A DNA stretch of 64,000 nucleotides from NCBI GenBank assembly GCA_023213395.1, contig CM041465.1, positions 43,655,741-43,719,740 of the forward strand. The letters run 5' to 3'. Made by a program: the position numbers and the translations under genes. Below, one piece after another: positions 1-12,159 of this stretch (within the stretch, counting starts at the first letter, position 1; each line of letters starts with the position of its first letter). The notes under the pieces were generated by a model that was not told the DNA's origin, ran no database searches, and was given only the letters and a program-made list of their open reading frames with translations. This stretch comes from Cycas panzhihuaensis (lineage: Eukaryota; Cycadophyta).

Positions 1-918
1 ATCAATGTTTACATCACATAATGCTTTCTGTACAATGCTTAGTTGGTTGTCCATACCAAACCAAGCCCAATAAATCACTTTACTCAACTCTCACATCAAT
101 CTAGTTGATTGGACAGGTTTAAATAGGTCGTGTGTCACTGTTGAAGAACGGTTATGACCAGGAGTCACAACCATCCTTTTTCCATAATGCATGTCTCTCC
201 ATAACTAATCTTGAGTTTAACCATTACAATGCTTAGTCAATCCACACAAGCATCCGTATGGTTTGATCCACATGGCCGCTTTCTGCCTTATCTATTCTAC
301 AACCATTCCATGTGCATTCCTTGACTATGTTGCATGTGTTATGTGCCAATAGTGCATTCCTGTGACAGAATGCACAGTGTTCTATCTACTCTATTCACTG
401 TTTTCATGTTTGTTCTTCATCCCGAATGTTTGTTGAATGGTTCTCTTGCATTTATTAGCCATATTAAACCATAATTGACCATACGTTCCTACCTTTGGGC
501 GCATTGTCGATTTTGACCATGACAGTTCACAACACAAATTTAATGAAACAAGAAGACTATTTTCAATTGTATACCACTTATGTATGATGAAAAGAACTCC
601 GCTTCACACTACTAGACTTTAGGAGACTTGTAACCATCTCCTTTGAATGCCACAGTGTCTTTGAATGCTATCACTAGCTTACCCTTGATCTTCACAGCAT
701 GGAAATTGGCATGGCTCATTATTTTCAAAATGGAGTGATTATGATTAAATTGGAGAATATTGGTGGGTACATTAGCAAAATTGTGGGCAGTTGAATTGGC
801 AAACCCATGGGTGGTTGGGAAAACCCATGGACAGAGCAGCCACCGATTTGATGTGATGTGGTTTGTAGACCACGTGGATTGGCCAATCACATGGGCCAAT
901 CGACCATGTGGGTCGGCC

Positions 919-921
<3 letters not shown>
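1..921. other. Unassigned AT-rich sequence
   Basis: I recognise no protein domain, RNA gene or LTR end here. Short local duplications are visible at 800-905, with two CCCATGG-centred copies and repeated GGCCAATC. Open frames are short and end in the neighbouring TA repeat, so I do not call them genes. Confidence 0.5.

Positions 922-977
<56 letters not shown>
922..977. repeat. (TA)n microsatellite
   Basis: This is an uninterrupted run of about 28 TA dinucleotides. It is a simple repeat that can slip or form a cruciform, and it separates the unassigned left end from the gypsy remnant to its right. Confidence 0.97.
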
Positions 978-981
<4 letters not shown>

Positions 982-1054
982 TGTTGTATTAAAGCTAGTG
1001 TTATCTCCATTATCAACAGTTTTAAATATCCAACTTAGTTATATGATATAATTG

Positions 1055-2755
1055 TCGTTGGACTGGTGTTATTCCTCTTCCCTAGGAGTTATATTATATA
1101 GTTTTAACTTTGATCCATTTACAATGGTTGACTGAGTTATCTCCATTGATTTTTGTCAGTTCAATTGATCCATTGTCAATTTGTTTTTCACTAGGAAGGG
1201 TCCAAGCCACTTAATTTTAAGTTTTCCTAGTTTTATGAAGTGTTTTTGTTTTAAGTGTTTTGTGATGCCACTTCTTTTTGTGTTGTTGTATAGTATTTGT
1301 TGCCCATTGCACCTATAAACATTTCTCATCTAGGGCCAAAATGTCTTCTAGTCGATTGTTTATACTAGTTGTGTTTGACCATCGTTCTTGCACAATGATC
1401 CTTAGGCTTAGCACTAGAAATTCTATTGGTAGAACTACTTTTGTTCCATATACTAATTGAAATGGAGCATGGTCGATGGTGGTTTTCTATGTTGTACGAA
1501 AGACCCATAGTATAGAATTTAATTGTTTCGCCCAATCATTTTGATTGGCATTGCCCAACTTCTACAACATGGTTACTGATATCTTATTAGTTTACTCGGC
1601 TTGCCCATTTGCACATGGGTCGTAGGGAGTTGATTTGTGGTGCATGATCATGAACTCTTGTATCAGACAATAGATTGTATCGTTGATGAAGTGAGTCCCT
1701 TATCACTAGCGAATTCCAAGGGACATAACCTTGTGATAATATTCTTGTATAAGAATATGGCAGTGCTTCGTGTTGAATTGTCTTGAAGTGCTTTTATCTC
1801 GACCCATTTTGTGAGATAGTCAATGGCTACTACTATGTACTTTGCTTGGTTTGACCTTGCAACGTGTTTAAAAGGTCCTACGAAGGTCTGGGCTAGGGAT
1901 GGTTGTGAAGGCAGAAAATCATGGTCTAAAGGTCATCCCATGTATTGACATGTGTCACATTTCAACACATAATCTTTTGCATCCTTGAATAGTTATGACC
2001 ACCATAGTCCTGATAGTAAGATTTTACAAGTTGTGGATTTTGGTTTGGCGTGTCCTCTTGCAACACGTTGATGTGCTTCCTTCAATATTATTTGGACTTC
2101 TTTGGGCATTACACATCTTTGAAGTTCATGATCTTTGCCTAATTTGTAAAGGAGTCATCCTATGAGTTGGTAGGGTGCTACTTTCCTTACTAATTCCCTT
2201 TGTTGCTAGGAAGGCAAGTCAACAAGGAACAACTTTAAATATTCTGTTATCGCTTTGTAACTAGGTGGAGTCACTATTACTTAAAATAGTCTTATATCAG
2301 GAAAGTCATCATTCACTCCAAAAGGTGCTTCACCTGTACGAATTCTCGACAGGTGATCAACAACCACATGTGCACGACCTGGTTGAACTACTACTTTAAA
2401 ATTAACTTCTTGGAGTAGTAGCAACCATCAACTAATTCTCCCTTGAATAATTGGTTTATTGATCATATACAAAAGGTCTTGGTGGTCAACATAGAAGATA
2501 AACAGATTGGCTAGCAAGTAATGACAGAATTTTTATACTGCATAAACTATTCTTAAACCTTCTCTTTCTGTTCTTGAATAACTTTTCTTTTGCTTTACTT
2601 AGTCTTCTACTTGCAAAATAAATGGGCAAGTCAAATTTGTGACTTCCTTGTTGAGCCACTATACATCTTATTGCTATTTGCGATGCATCAACATGAATGT
2701 GGAATTCTTTAGAGGAGTCGGGGAAAGCTAGAAATTTGAAGAGTGTCATGTTCTT
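1055..2755 (-). pseudogene. Ty3/gypsy RNase H and integrase remnant (element Q)
   Basis: Read on the minus strand, 2749-2486 gives a Ty3/gypsy RNase H start with the HVDAS motif followed by YFASRRLSKA. Further left come an integrase zinc-finger stretch with paired His and CDTCQ near 1950, the core segment AIDYLTKWVE near 1810-1840, a HKSTPYDPCANGQAE-like motif near 1600 and a C-terminal KLGKLKIKWLGPF stretch near 1200. The short C-terminus ending in a GSKLKLYN-like motif, with no chromodomain, suggests the Athila/Tat side of gypsy rather than a chromovirus. Many stops and frameshifts break it. No LTR, primer site or reverse transcriptase of its own is visible. Its 5' side ends abruptly against a copia gag at about 2755. 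Confidence 0.8.
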
Positions 2756-3614
2756 TCACAGTAATAATAGTTTGGTAAATTTTGCATTTTACAGTCACTA
2801 GTTAGATGCCCATACTTTCCATAGTGAAAACACACTCTGCATTCTCTAAGTGTAGATCTGCCTCCCATCTAACATCCATGGAACTCTCCCTCGTCCTTCA
2901 AGAGACTAGGTTGATCTGGCTGAAGTCCTTGGCCACCTTATGGTAGACCTGCTCCGTCCTCCCACTATATTTCTAGATCGTCCCTTGCTTTCCATGCTTA
3001 GCTTTGAGAGAAATTCTTTCTCAATGTCAATTTCTTCTTCATATTTTTATTCCTTTGTTCTTGTTGCAACATGTGCTCTATCAAAGTGTCAAAAGACATA
3101 TTTGTTGTATGCCCACCTATGGTAAGTGTGTTTACCATAGTGTTAAATGGTTTTGGCAATTTATTGATAATTAAGCAGACAAGGTTAGAATCAACTATAG
3201 TCTCCCCTGCAAAGACTAGACTATTTTTAATCTCATCTTAGTTATGAAATTTGACCCACTTTCTCTGTCTTTGAGATTAACTTTATATAGTTGTTCTCTA
3301 AGAGATATTATTTGAGCTTCATTTTTCTGGCTATAAAGTGAGGCTAAAATTCTCCAAGCGTTTAAAGAGGTGGTGGTCGAGCCTACGTGGCTCAATAAGG
3401 AATCACCTACAAGCAACATAATTGCAGCCAAAGTGATTCCGTCTCACTCTTTCTAGTTAATCACATCCATTATATTAGTAGGTTTAACCTCCTTCCATGT
3501 GACTATATCCCATAAGTTTTTGGCCATTAAGAGCCCTTGCATTTTTAGCTTCCATATGCTATAGTTTTGCCCTGTAAGTTTATTAAATTCCCCAAGAGAA
3601 AAAATTGAACCCAT
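2756..3614 (-). pseudogene. Ty1/copia gag remnant (element R)
   Basis: The minus-strand frame starts at 3614 with MGSIFSLGEFNKL and continues with LTGQNYSIWKLKMQ, the usual opening of a plant copia gag. The SLNAWRILASLYSQKNEAQI stretch at 3340-3290 is the UBN2-type gag core. A zinc knuckle of the form CFHYGKYGH...C lies near 2800-2845; its second Cys has become Tyr. In-frame stops occur near 3435, 3220 and leftward. Gag would package the element RNA. No copia protease, integrase or RT follows; the reading runs straight into a gypsy RNase H. The upstream leader, primer site and LTR are present on the right, so this is the 5' end of a copia element fused to something else. Confidence 0.8.
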
Positions 3615-4293
3615 TGTAAGTTAATGTACTGTATTTGAAAAGGAAATGACAAATGTAAGTGAAAACTGTGAACAGGTCATATGACTATACAGATTTGTAT
3701 GTAAAAGTAGGATTGTATAAAATTTAAAAAAAAAAGGAGGGTCTCAAAATGAAATTGAGATTCTGCTCTTCTTAGATCTGTAAAAATTAAAAAAAAAAAA
3801 CTTCTAGATTCTCCAAAAAATGGCTCGAAAGTGTATGGTCGTGTAGGGTTTTTTGAGGAAAAAATGTTTGTAACATTTTGAAACTCCAACGAAACTCAAC
3901 AAACTTATAGGCAAATTAAGGATATCGATGAAACAAAGAATTTAAGAATGATTTTACCTAAAATAACTAAGAAATTTGAGAAAAATCTGTGAAAGAAGCT
4001 TTAAATGGGTGCCCCCCTTCATACTTGTGTTTTCCTGCTTAATGATTTAGAATTCGAGTTCGAGTCTTTAGAACAAAGTAATCTCCTCAACAAGACAGAT
4101 CTACCCACCAAATTTCATAAAATTCTAAGCACTTCAAAAAAATTGTCCATACAGACCCATACGGTTCTATATTATTCCGTACTATGATTAATGAGGTTGC
4201 ATCTCATCCTTTTCTCTTTAAAAAACTTTAAAGATACTTTCTTTAGATTGAATCTACCAAATTATCTCTTCCTATGCTTAGATTTGCAGACAT
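3615..4293 (-). other. Leader between LTR and gag of element R
   Basis: This is the untranslated stretch between the primer site and gag on the minus strand. It is A/T-rich, with two poly-A tracts on the plus strand near 3725 and 3790. No protein domain is seen. Confidence 0.6.
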
Positions 4294-4305
4294 GCTCTAA
4301 TACCA
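4294..4305 (-). other. tRNA-iMet primer-binding site of R
   Basis: The minus strand reads TGGTATTAGAGC, one change from the plant initiator-Met primer site TGGTATCAGAGC. It directly abuts the LTR end at 4306. Confidence 0.85.
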
Positions 4306-4513
4306 TGTCAAAACACAATGAATCTATGAAGACAATACTTTAATGCATTAATGAGGAGAGAGAAACTCTCATATAAATACATCATGTGTACATAGAAAGC
4401 CAATGCATGTAGGCCAAGTGCCAACAACACATTAAAGAGGGGTTAGACACATAACCCTCAAATTAACCTTGAGAACTTTAGAATACAAAAGATAGAACAT
4501 TATTTCTCTAACA
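4306..4513 (-). repeat. 5' LTR of copia element R
   Basis: This 208 bp block begins TGTCAAAACAC and ends TCTCTAACA on the plus strand, so it has TG...CA ends on the minus strand, and it sits next to the primer site. Its length matches the LTRs of copia F (208 bp) and E (about 209 bp), and its gag resembles theirs. No second copy was found in the window. Confidence 0.8.
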
Positions 4514-4600
4514 GGCTCCAAGCCATGGAAACCAATCTTCTTGTAACAAACCTCTATTGTCTTGCACTAATTCCTAGGTGTTGCAGTTAGGTCCTCTTTA
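4514..4600 (+). repeat. Dispersed repeat shared with 57921-58007
   Basis: About 87 bp starting GGCTCCAAG and ending GTCCTCTTTA matches 57921-58007 at most positions. Both copies contain GGAAACCAATCTTCTTG. The match begins exactly where the R LTR ends, so R inserted into or beside an older repeat. The family is unknown. Confidence 0.8.
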
Positions 4601-5851
4601 AGCAGTATTGAAGCATAATCTTAGGTTGACCTATTCTAGTATTTGACTCGAGCATCTAGCTTCTATACTCGTTCTCTAAATCTTATCCACACTTCTAGTA
4701 GGCAATTACTATGTATTCTCAAGATTTTCAAGAACATTGGGAAAGGGATCAAAAAGCATTTAACATCTTCAAAACATGCAAAATTTTCCTAGAAACAACA
4801 AACATGACAACAATGAGATATTGCACTAACTTCCACCATTCCCAGGTTTCCACTAACTAGATTTCTTGCACATTACCCTTTTGTGGGCAATTGAGAGTAA
4901 ATCGTGCCATAGAATAACAATGTGTTAGGCACAACTTGAACATAGCTTGGTAACCACTATGGGAGTAGCTTAGATGGAGATGAAGCTTAGCAACATAGAG
5001 GAAGGATAATAGGTCGATGCAAATGCAACTAGACCCTAGTAGATCAACCATAAACCAATATAGCAACGAACCTGTAAATCTGAAGCCATAGAGCGATCTT
5101 CAGACTTCAACGCTCTTCTACAAAAACTCATTGTCACTGCTTTGACTTGAACACATCCATTTCAAACAAAATTGAGCATTGCTACTGCACGTTATAGAAC
5201 TACAAAAGAGCTAACAAAATGTAGATCCACATACGTTGACCTAGCTAATGATCCACTCTGGAGGTTGCAAAGAGGAACGCATGTCCTAGACAAGAGAGGA
5301 AGGCACAAGTGAGTGAAGCAAATCAAACATCGACGACCCAAATTAGATTCAAAATCAAGGAGGATACATTGCAGAAATGTCAGAGGACCTCATGAATTAT
5401 ATTAGCCCCCTCACCATTAGCCATGGCCACATTGTGCGAGCACAAATACCCTTTTGATGAAACTGATATGCTCGCAAGTGAGAAAAAAGGCAAAAAGAAG
5501 TAAGGTGATTGTGAAGGATTGGTTTCTACTTCTTACTTGTCACCTCAAAATTAACTATTGGGATTATCACATTATTCTTGTAAATTCAGTGACATTAAGA
5601 ATTTCTTCCTTAAGTTCTATTTGTCATAGGCCATTTGGAAACTTTCAATGCAAGGCAAATGCTCTTAGGATTAGTCAAATTTCAAGCATATATCAATTTC
5701 CTTCAATTGTTACAAATGTAGAAGAAGAAATGACACGAAAAAATTATAATTTAATGTTTTAATAGTGAACTCAAGTTGCACAAATCAAGAATTTGGATTA
5801 TGGCCAAGTAGTTTGAAATGTGTAAACAAAAACAAGGAATCACAGAAACAT

Positions 5852-5853
<2 letters not shown>
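4601..5853. other. Unassigned sequence
   Basis: No recognisable domain or LTR end. The longest open frame (5454-5762, plus strand, 102 codons) has no motif I know and unremarkable composition, so I do not call it. Confidence 0.5.
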
Positions 5854-5883
<30 letters not shown>

Positions 5884-5952
5884 ATATGTATGTATATATA
5901 TATTTATATATATATATATATACATATATGTGCACACACACACACACACACA
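5854..5952. repeat. Compound (GT)n-(TA)n-(CA)n microsatellite
   Basis: A GT run (5854-5881) passes through a TATA-rich centre to a CA run ending at 5952. The outer runs are complementary to each other, so the whole tract is a near-palindrome able to fold into one long hairpin. Confidence 0.95.
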
Positions 5953-6019
5953 TTAAAAGATACATATTAAATTATAAAATCATTATTCTATACATTTAAA
6001 AATAAAAAATACAAAAATG

Positions 6020-6283
6020 GTCTATTGGGATAATGCCCATTGGGCTTATTAAACTTGAGTATAATTGGCTATTATAGAGAGGTGCCACCTCATTTGACAT
6101 TGTAATGCAACATTCACTTTGGAAGATGCTGAAATTGAGCACAAATCATGTTAGAGTTTTTTGCTTTATAAATATGCAACTTTGCATTCAATGTAATGAG
6201 CAATTCCAGTGATTAATAATATATTACTTTTTCATATGCATTTTGATGTGTGCTCCTTCTATTGTTGTGTCCCAATTCCTTCA
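6020..6283 (+). repeat. Probable 5' LTR of copia element S (start uncertain)
   Basis: The end is placed two bases before a primer site at 6286. A TATA-like TTTATAAATATGC lies near 6167-6180 and the block ends CCTTCA. No second copy exists here, so the left edge is a guess. Confidence 0.5.
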
Positions 6284-6285
6284 TC

Positions 6286-6297
6286 TAGTATCAGAGC
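6286..6297 (+). other. Primer-binding site of element S
   Basis: TAGTATCAGAGC differs by one base from the tRNA-iMet primer site seen in the other elements. Confidence 0.75.
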
Positions 6298-7596
6298 AAG
6301 GTGAAAATTCCCAATCGCATCTTCTTCTACATTTTTCCTACCATCAACATTATCTCTTGGTACTATATTGGCCCATAGTTATGTACCTTCGCATTCCATA
6401 TCTCTAACATTCTCGACACTTTTCCTTTTTTGTGTTTTTATGTTCCTCTATTATATGCAGCCATTCTGCCATGTTGGCATGATCTACATTAGAAGTTAGG
6501 TAGCAAGATTCTTAGTCGAGGTGCCAAAGGTCATCAACACAACTCATTGTGTGTTCTAATTGACTCCTACATGAATTGTATTTGTGGTTAGCATTGACAG
6601 GTTTTAAGCAAAGTTGTTGCTACTCAAAGCCTCGAAGTCAAAGGCTAAACTATGAGCGGAAGGATACAAACTTCTGGGCACCTTTAACTAGGCTAATCAT
6701 CTTCCTCTATTTCAGTTTTTGGACTTGCAAAGAATTCGTAAACAATGTTCGCAATGCAATCATGGATCAAGGACGTAGTGCGCATGCAGTCACAAACCAA
6801 AAACCATCATAGTAGAGAAAGTATACCAAAAGAACGATTTTTTGCTTTAACGATCCACTTTTTCTTGCAGAAATCGAGTTGGGTTCACATAATTCATGTC
6901 TTAAATTATTTTTGAGTTGCTTTTTAGTAGATTTGGGACAATTTCTCCTTAGAAAATTTGTTGGACAATGCCAAAAGCACACATAGGTCAATGTAAATCA
7001 AATGCATCCTTTTTTTTGTTTTCCCCTCCAAGTTCAATTTTTTCTAATATTATGTTGCATTAAACTCTATTGAAATCTGATTTAAGACTTGCCCCCAATT
7101 TATTAATAGTGGTATCACAAAGAACAAAAGTATTAGTACCATTTTTTGCTTCATTATTAGTGATTTTTTGAATTTGAAGCTACAACACTTTATGTTTTTT
7201 TGTTTGCTTTCATTTGATGGTAGTCATACGGAGAAACTGGTAGTTTATTATATGTAAAAATTAGATTATGTCATTTGGCATTAAAATTACCAATGCTCTC
7301 ATGAATTCTAATAGCCTGCAAGATGGCCAATGGAAAGTTCATTATGTGATTATGCTTTTAGCATGATTTAAGGCTAAAAATTGATATACTCTCAATAAAA
7401 AATCAATTTTTGGCAATGGCATAGTCTTATTTGAGATGAGAAAGGATAAATAAGGAGGCAAAGGCAAAAGGGAGGAAAAAGGAGGTCTTGAGTTTTGAGA
7501 GACAGGGGATTTGTTGTGTTGATGTGATTTATATGTGTGTTCTTACTTTGCTTCCTCCTTTATTTTCGTTTGTTGATTGGTATCTCGCAAACAATC

Positions 7597-8690
7597 ATGG
7601 CATTTAACATCAATAATCTCATTATTCCCAAGTTTGATGGAACACATTACGCTAACTAGAGTAGGTGCATGAAATCACCGTTCATTGCTAGAATCTTGTG
7701 GACATCAATAACTAATGGGTATCTGAAATTAGATCCCAAAATCATATATTCTGATAAAGAAATGTTGGCTTATAATGAAATGAAAAAGAAAGACAATGAA
7801 GCATTGTCAATAATTTTAATTTCCTTAGAAGCTCATATATATCAGAGAGTTAGTGACGTAGAAAGGTCACAATAGGCTTAGGATATTTTGAAAACACCCA
7901 TGAGAGAGCAACCATTGCCAAACTCCAAAATTTAGAAGTAAAGTTCAAAATTAGCAAAATGAATTCACAAGAGTCTGTCAACAATCACATCACAAAAACC
8001 CAAGACTTGGTTAATCAAATGAAAGTGCTAGAGGAAGATATCAATGAACAAAGAATCATTGAAAATATTTTAAGGAGCATGGGACATGAAAAAGTTTGAG
8101 ATGGCCACCACATGTATTGAGGTATCCAAAGATTTATCTAAAATGAAGATTGATGAGTTAAGTGGACTCTTATTAGCAGATGAAGAGAAGAACAAAAGTT
8201 AAAATGAAAACTTGGAGCACCTTTGTAGCTAAGACAAAAATCATGAATGATGCACAAGAGACCTTGATTTAGAGAGGCCAATCATTGAATTGGATAGGCT
8301 AAACCTCGAGCTGGAGAGGTAGAGGCCAAGTATTTAGAGGATGAAGTTGAGAAAGAGGTGAAAGTCCCAGTTGTAGAGGATGCAGAAGGAGTCTAAGTCA
8401 AGCAAGAAGAGGAAGAGGCAGAAGTACGAATCCATGCACTTGCTACAAAAGATATGGACACCAAATAGATGAACGTTTCCTTAGGAAATCAGACATGGAA
8501 AGAAATAAGGAAAATACAATAGTAAAAGAAAAGAATGATAATTTATTCTTCTTAAGCTTGATAACACACAAAACGTAAGATACTTCATACATAGACTTGA
8601 GGTGTTCTACTCACATGACTTATAAAGAAGATTGGTTCAAAACGCTTGAAGAAGCTCCCTCAGATAAAATTGTGCTCGCAAACATGATCC
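7597..8690 (+). pseudogene. Ty1/copia gag and start of protease (element S)
   Basis: The ATG at 7597 opens MAFNINNLIIPKFDGTHYAN, the usual copia gag opening. A frame of about 68 codons (7669-7875) continues the gag core. Frameshifts and stops follow. A degraded zinc-knuckle stretch with CYKRYGHQ lies near 8440. At 8600-8640 RCSTHMTYKEDWF is the SGCSTHM region just after the catalytic Asp of a copia aspartic protease, but the expected D-S-G reads D-L-R. The protein is broken here by foreign sequence. It is a dead copy with a leader of about 1.3 kb upstream. Confidence 0.75.
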
Positions 8691-9051
8691 AGGAGGATCT
8701 ACCATATGTTTACAAGAAGCAGAAAATGTTAGGCATTGGCACAACTGAAAGAAATAAGGCCAAATGGTGTCAAACTAGTATGAACTTTTATGGAAATGAA
8801 GAAGACACATCCCACTACATGTGTGCAAAAGGTGGGGTTCAAAAAATATCATTTGATTAGATGGCAAGCCTTGTTCTGTAGAAAATAGATCCCACAACCA
8901 ACGAAAAAACAACAAATGCATACTATTTTTAAATTGATAAAAATGGGGGCAAATGATATCCAAATGAGCTAAACTTTTGAGGACGTAAAGGGGGCACATG
9001 TACCTATACGTGTACCAATTTTGAGCTTAATTGAAATTCGTTAGCCCTAGG

Positions 9052-9576
9052 TACCAAGCTGCAACTTTTCATAATTGCAGGAATGCCACTTGGATAACAT
9101 GCATTTTGGTTGTTGGTGATTGTACTTGCATGAATGCCACTTGGAAAACATGCATTTTGGTTTTCTTTCTATAAATTGAGCCCTCTTGAGCTCATTTACA
9201 ATGTTGGAGACTTGGTTCTTATGTGTGAGAAACACTTGACTTGGGAGCAACATTGATGCAACACTTGAAAGGTGTTGGAGACCATAGAGGAGACAAATTT
9301 CAGCACTTCAAGCATCCATTTTGGAGAGTGGGAGCTTCATTGAAGGAGTCTTGGAACGTTGGAGGCCCCTTGTGGTATTACTGTATCATTTCTTCATTGT
9401 AACTTGCCTATTCTTTGCTAATTATTTTTCTCCACCATTAAATGGAGGTTTTTCTAGCTTAATAAAAGTATTATTCTTCTTACCTTGGAGTAATGGCAAG
9501 TATGCATGAGTTGGTGTAGAACATCCTTTTATGGGCTCACTCTTTTATTGATGTTATTGGGAATTTTACACTAACA
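9052..9576 (+). repeat. LTR-like insert inside element S
   Basis: This block separates the two parts of S. It has a TATA-like CTATAAATTGAG near 9170, an AATAAA signal near 9462 and a CA-type end. CCCTAGG occurs on both sides (9045-9051 and 9577-9583) and could be a duplication, although the left end is TA rather than TG. Inside it, 9081-9112 and 9132-9163 are near-identical copies 51 bp apart. An alternative left edge is 8999, after AAAGGGGG. The family is unknown. Confidence 0.4.
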
Positions 9577-9579
9577 CCC

Positions 9580-11146
9580 TAGGATCTCAAGGAAAAAGAT
9601 TGGTAATTGATTTCTTCACCAATCACACTCCACTTTGGGATCAAGACAACACCACACAGGAGATCAAAGGCAAAGGCATACTTATCATTCAGATAGGAGG
9701 TGGTGAAATGAACCATATCAACGATGGATTTCATGTGCCATCACTAAAGAAAAACCTTCTATCAATTGGACAAATGATGGAGCAAAATTATAGGGTTGTA
9801 TTTGATAATGGTGAATGTGTCATTAGAGGTAAATCAAATAATGAAAAAGTTGTTGCTAAGAGAGAATTAACTTTGTGATAGACTATTTAATCTTGTCTTG
9901 TGCCCAAGCACATCTCTAGTTCTCAAGGCCAAAATTGAGGATGGCAGCATATTGTGGTATCAAAGACCTAGTGATCTAAATTTTGGTGGTCTCATTATAT
10001 TAAATATAAAAAGAGTCGTTAATAGACTTCTTTTTAAAGGATGTATTCTTGGAAAGCATCATAAAGAAGGATTTCAAACAAGAGAATGGTGAGCAAAGGG
10101 AATGCTCGATCAAATACACAAATTTATGTGGACCCATGAAGATGACTCCTTTAGCAAGATCAAAATCTTTTATCATATTCTTTGATGACTACTCAAGGAA
10201 AACTTGGGTATATTTCTTAAAGAAAAAATTCAAGGCATTTCAGAAATTCATTGATTTCAAGACTATGGTAGAGAAAGAATTTGATCACCACATTCTAGCG
10301 CTAAAATCAGATAGTGGGGGAGAATGTGTCTAATGAGTTCAAGATGTTCTGTACCAATTATGGAATTCAGAGAAACTTTACAGTTCCATATACCCCACAA
10401 CTTAATGGTGTTGCAAAAGGGAAAAAAAGGAACAATTATGGAGATGACGAGAAGCATGCTTAAATCAAAGCAGCTTGGATATGAACTAGGGTAGAAACAG
10501 TTCATGCAATAATTTAGTTGGTTAACAAGTGTTTTACAAAGTAGTCACAAAAATGACTTTGAAAGAAGCTTGGTCAGGATGCAAACCAAATGTGAATCAC
10601 GTAAGAATTTTTGGATGTCTTGCATATGCTCACATGCCAAATCAAACAAGAATGAAGTTAGATGCTCAAAGTGTAAAATGCATTTTCATAGAGTATTCAG
10701 ATGCCTCTAGAGCTTACAAATTATATGATTCAGAAACAAGGAGGACATTTGTAAGTAGAGACATAATTTCTGATGAAAATGGGATCTACCAACCTAATAC
10801 AGATGAAGAAGGTGGTAAATAGGCTATGATAGAAAGTGTGCCTGGTACAAGCAAGGCTAAAACTTCATCATCCACATCCATGAAAGAAGAGATGCAAAAA
10901 AAATATGCCAAAAATGGGTCCAAATGAGTCATGATCCAAAAGCAATAATTGATATTAATTTTGAGAGGATAATTCAATCACAGAATCGAGTTAGCTATGT
11001 TTTAATGGCACAAATAATGAAGAACGATGAGCCTCAGAGTTTTGATGAGGCAATTATTAAAGATGAGTAGAAATAGGTTATGGATGTTGAGTTTCATGCC
11101 TTAGTAAGAAATTATACTTAGGAATTGGTGGAATTTGAAGCAAGAC
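9580..11146 (+). pseudogene. Ty1/copia protease-integrase-RT remnant (element S, right part)
   Basis: 9600-9878 encodes the gag-pre-integrase segment (IKGKGILI ... VPSLKKNLLSIGQ). At 10100-10480 the integrase core is spread over several frames, with VYFLKKKFKAF, a LKSDSGGE motif holding the second catalytic Asp, and VPYTPQLNGVAKG, where the usual catalytic Glu after GVA reads Lys. 10529-10822 is the integrase C-terminal region (KEAWSGCKPNVNH ... FVSRDII). A short RT start (NYTxELVEFE) is cut off at about 11146 by the Gy-A LTR. The rest of RT and RNase H is absent from the window. Confidence 0.8.
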
Positions 11147-11601
11147 TGCCAATAGAAAATAACAGAAAATAGAAGATAACACAAAAAAACTACCAAAAAA
11201 GCGAAAGATTTATCTAATAATTGGTAATATACAAGAGATCTAGGGTGATCCCTTTGAATGTGAGCTCAACAATGCTTTAAAATATAATAAACAAGAAATA
11301 TAACTTACAAATAAGTACCTGATGCTTAGCTTCCTCTTCAAGGCAAGGTTCCCTCCAAATACTGTAGCTTTAAAGGCCCAAAATGCAACAGCCACAATCC
11401 ACACTAATGGTGCCAGGAAGAGGCCAAGGGTCCCTATAAATAGGGGGTGAGATTGAGCTGAAGGAACTTGGCCAAGATAGAGATGGAAGTCGACCAGAAC
11501 AAGAAGTAAATACCATAAATCAAGTCGGCTAGAACAAGAAGTAAAATATCATAAATGAAGTTAGCCAAAACAAAGGAATAGGAACACTGCAAGTGCCTTC
11601 C
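11147..11601 (-). repeat. 3' LTR of Gy-A
   Basis: On the plus strand it begins TGCCAATAG and ends AACACTGCA, beside a C-rich stretch (GCCTTCCCCT) that is the polypurine tract on the minus strand. It carries a CTTCAAGGCAAGG block and a CCCTATAAATAGGG TATA region, both shared in type with the other gypsy LTRs here. Its partner LTR is absent, so the outer edge is inferred. Confidence 0.7.
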
Positions 11602-12159
11602 CCTGAAAACATGCTTTTCCCTCAAAGCATAGGTAGGCTTGGATGTTGGCGAAGCCATTTTTTAGTCTCCCATGTTGCATGTTCCTTGTCTAAAGATTTC
11701 CATTTTATAAGATATTCTTGAATCTTCCTGGAGCGTAAATCTTTGGTTCTAATCTTGAGTATTCTTTGTGGTTCAATAACTATCTTGCCTTCATCATCTA
11801 GTTTTGGAACTTTCGTTTGTGTCATGATATTTTTCCCAACTTTTTGCTTGAGGCATGAAATGTGGATTCAACTCCCAAGAGGTAAGGCTAGTCTGTAGGC
11901 TACTTCCCCTACCTTTTGTGTGATTTGGTAAGGACCAAAGAATCACGGCTCCAATTTCCTCTTATTGTTCTATCGCATCAAAAAAGAATGATCTTTTTGA
12001 TCTATGTAAGTTCACTTGTTGTTTCATCCAGTTCTTAGCTATGATCAAATTGTTTTTTAGTATTCAAACAATTTGTTCTATCTTTTTCTGTTGTTGGATA
12101 GATTATACACATGATATTTTGGACCATGCGAGAATAAATAAAGGTTTGAATACATAGAG
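11602..12159 (-). pseudogene. Gy-A integrase C-terminus with chromodomain
   Basis: 11825-11622 reads PKLDDEGKIVIEPQRIL ... IQEYLIKWKSLDKEHATWE, the chromodomain found at the end of chromovirus integrases, thought to steer insertion by reading chromatin marks. Upstream (11826-12159) are remnants of the GPYxI ... VAYxLxLP module. A stem-loop at 11611-11630 precedes the purine tract. The reading is interrupted at 12159 by Gy-B and resumes at 17955. Confidence 0.85.

Noticed and set aside
760-978. Open frame ending in repeated Ile-Tyr
   Set aside because: The C-terminal half is only the translated TA microsatellite and the rest has no motif.
8999-9570. LTR starting at 8999 after AAAGGGGG
   Set aside because: No matching flanks or partner LTR; the CCCTAGG-flanked block 9052-9576 fits slightly better, though neither is firm.
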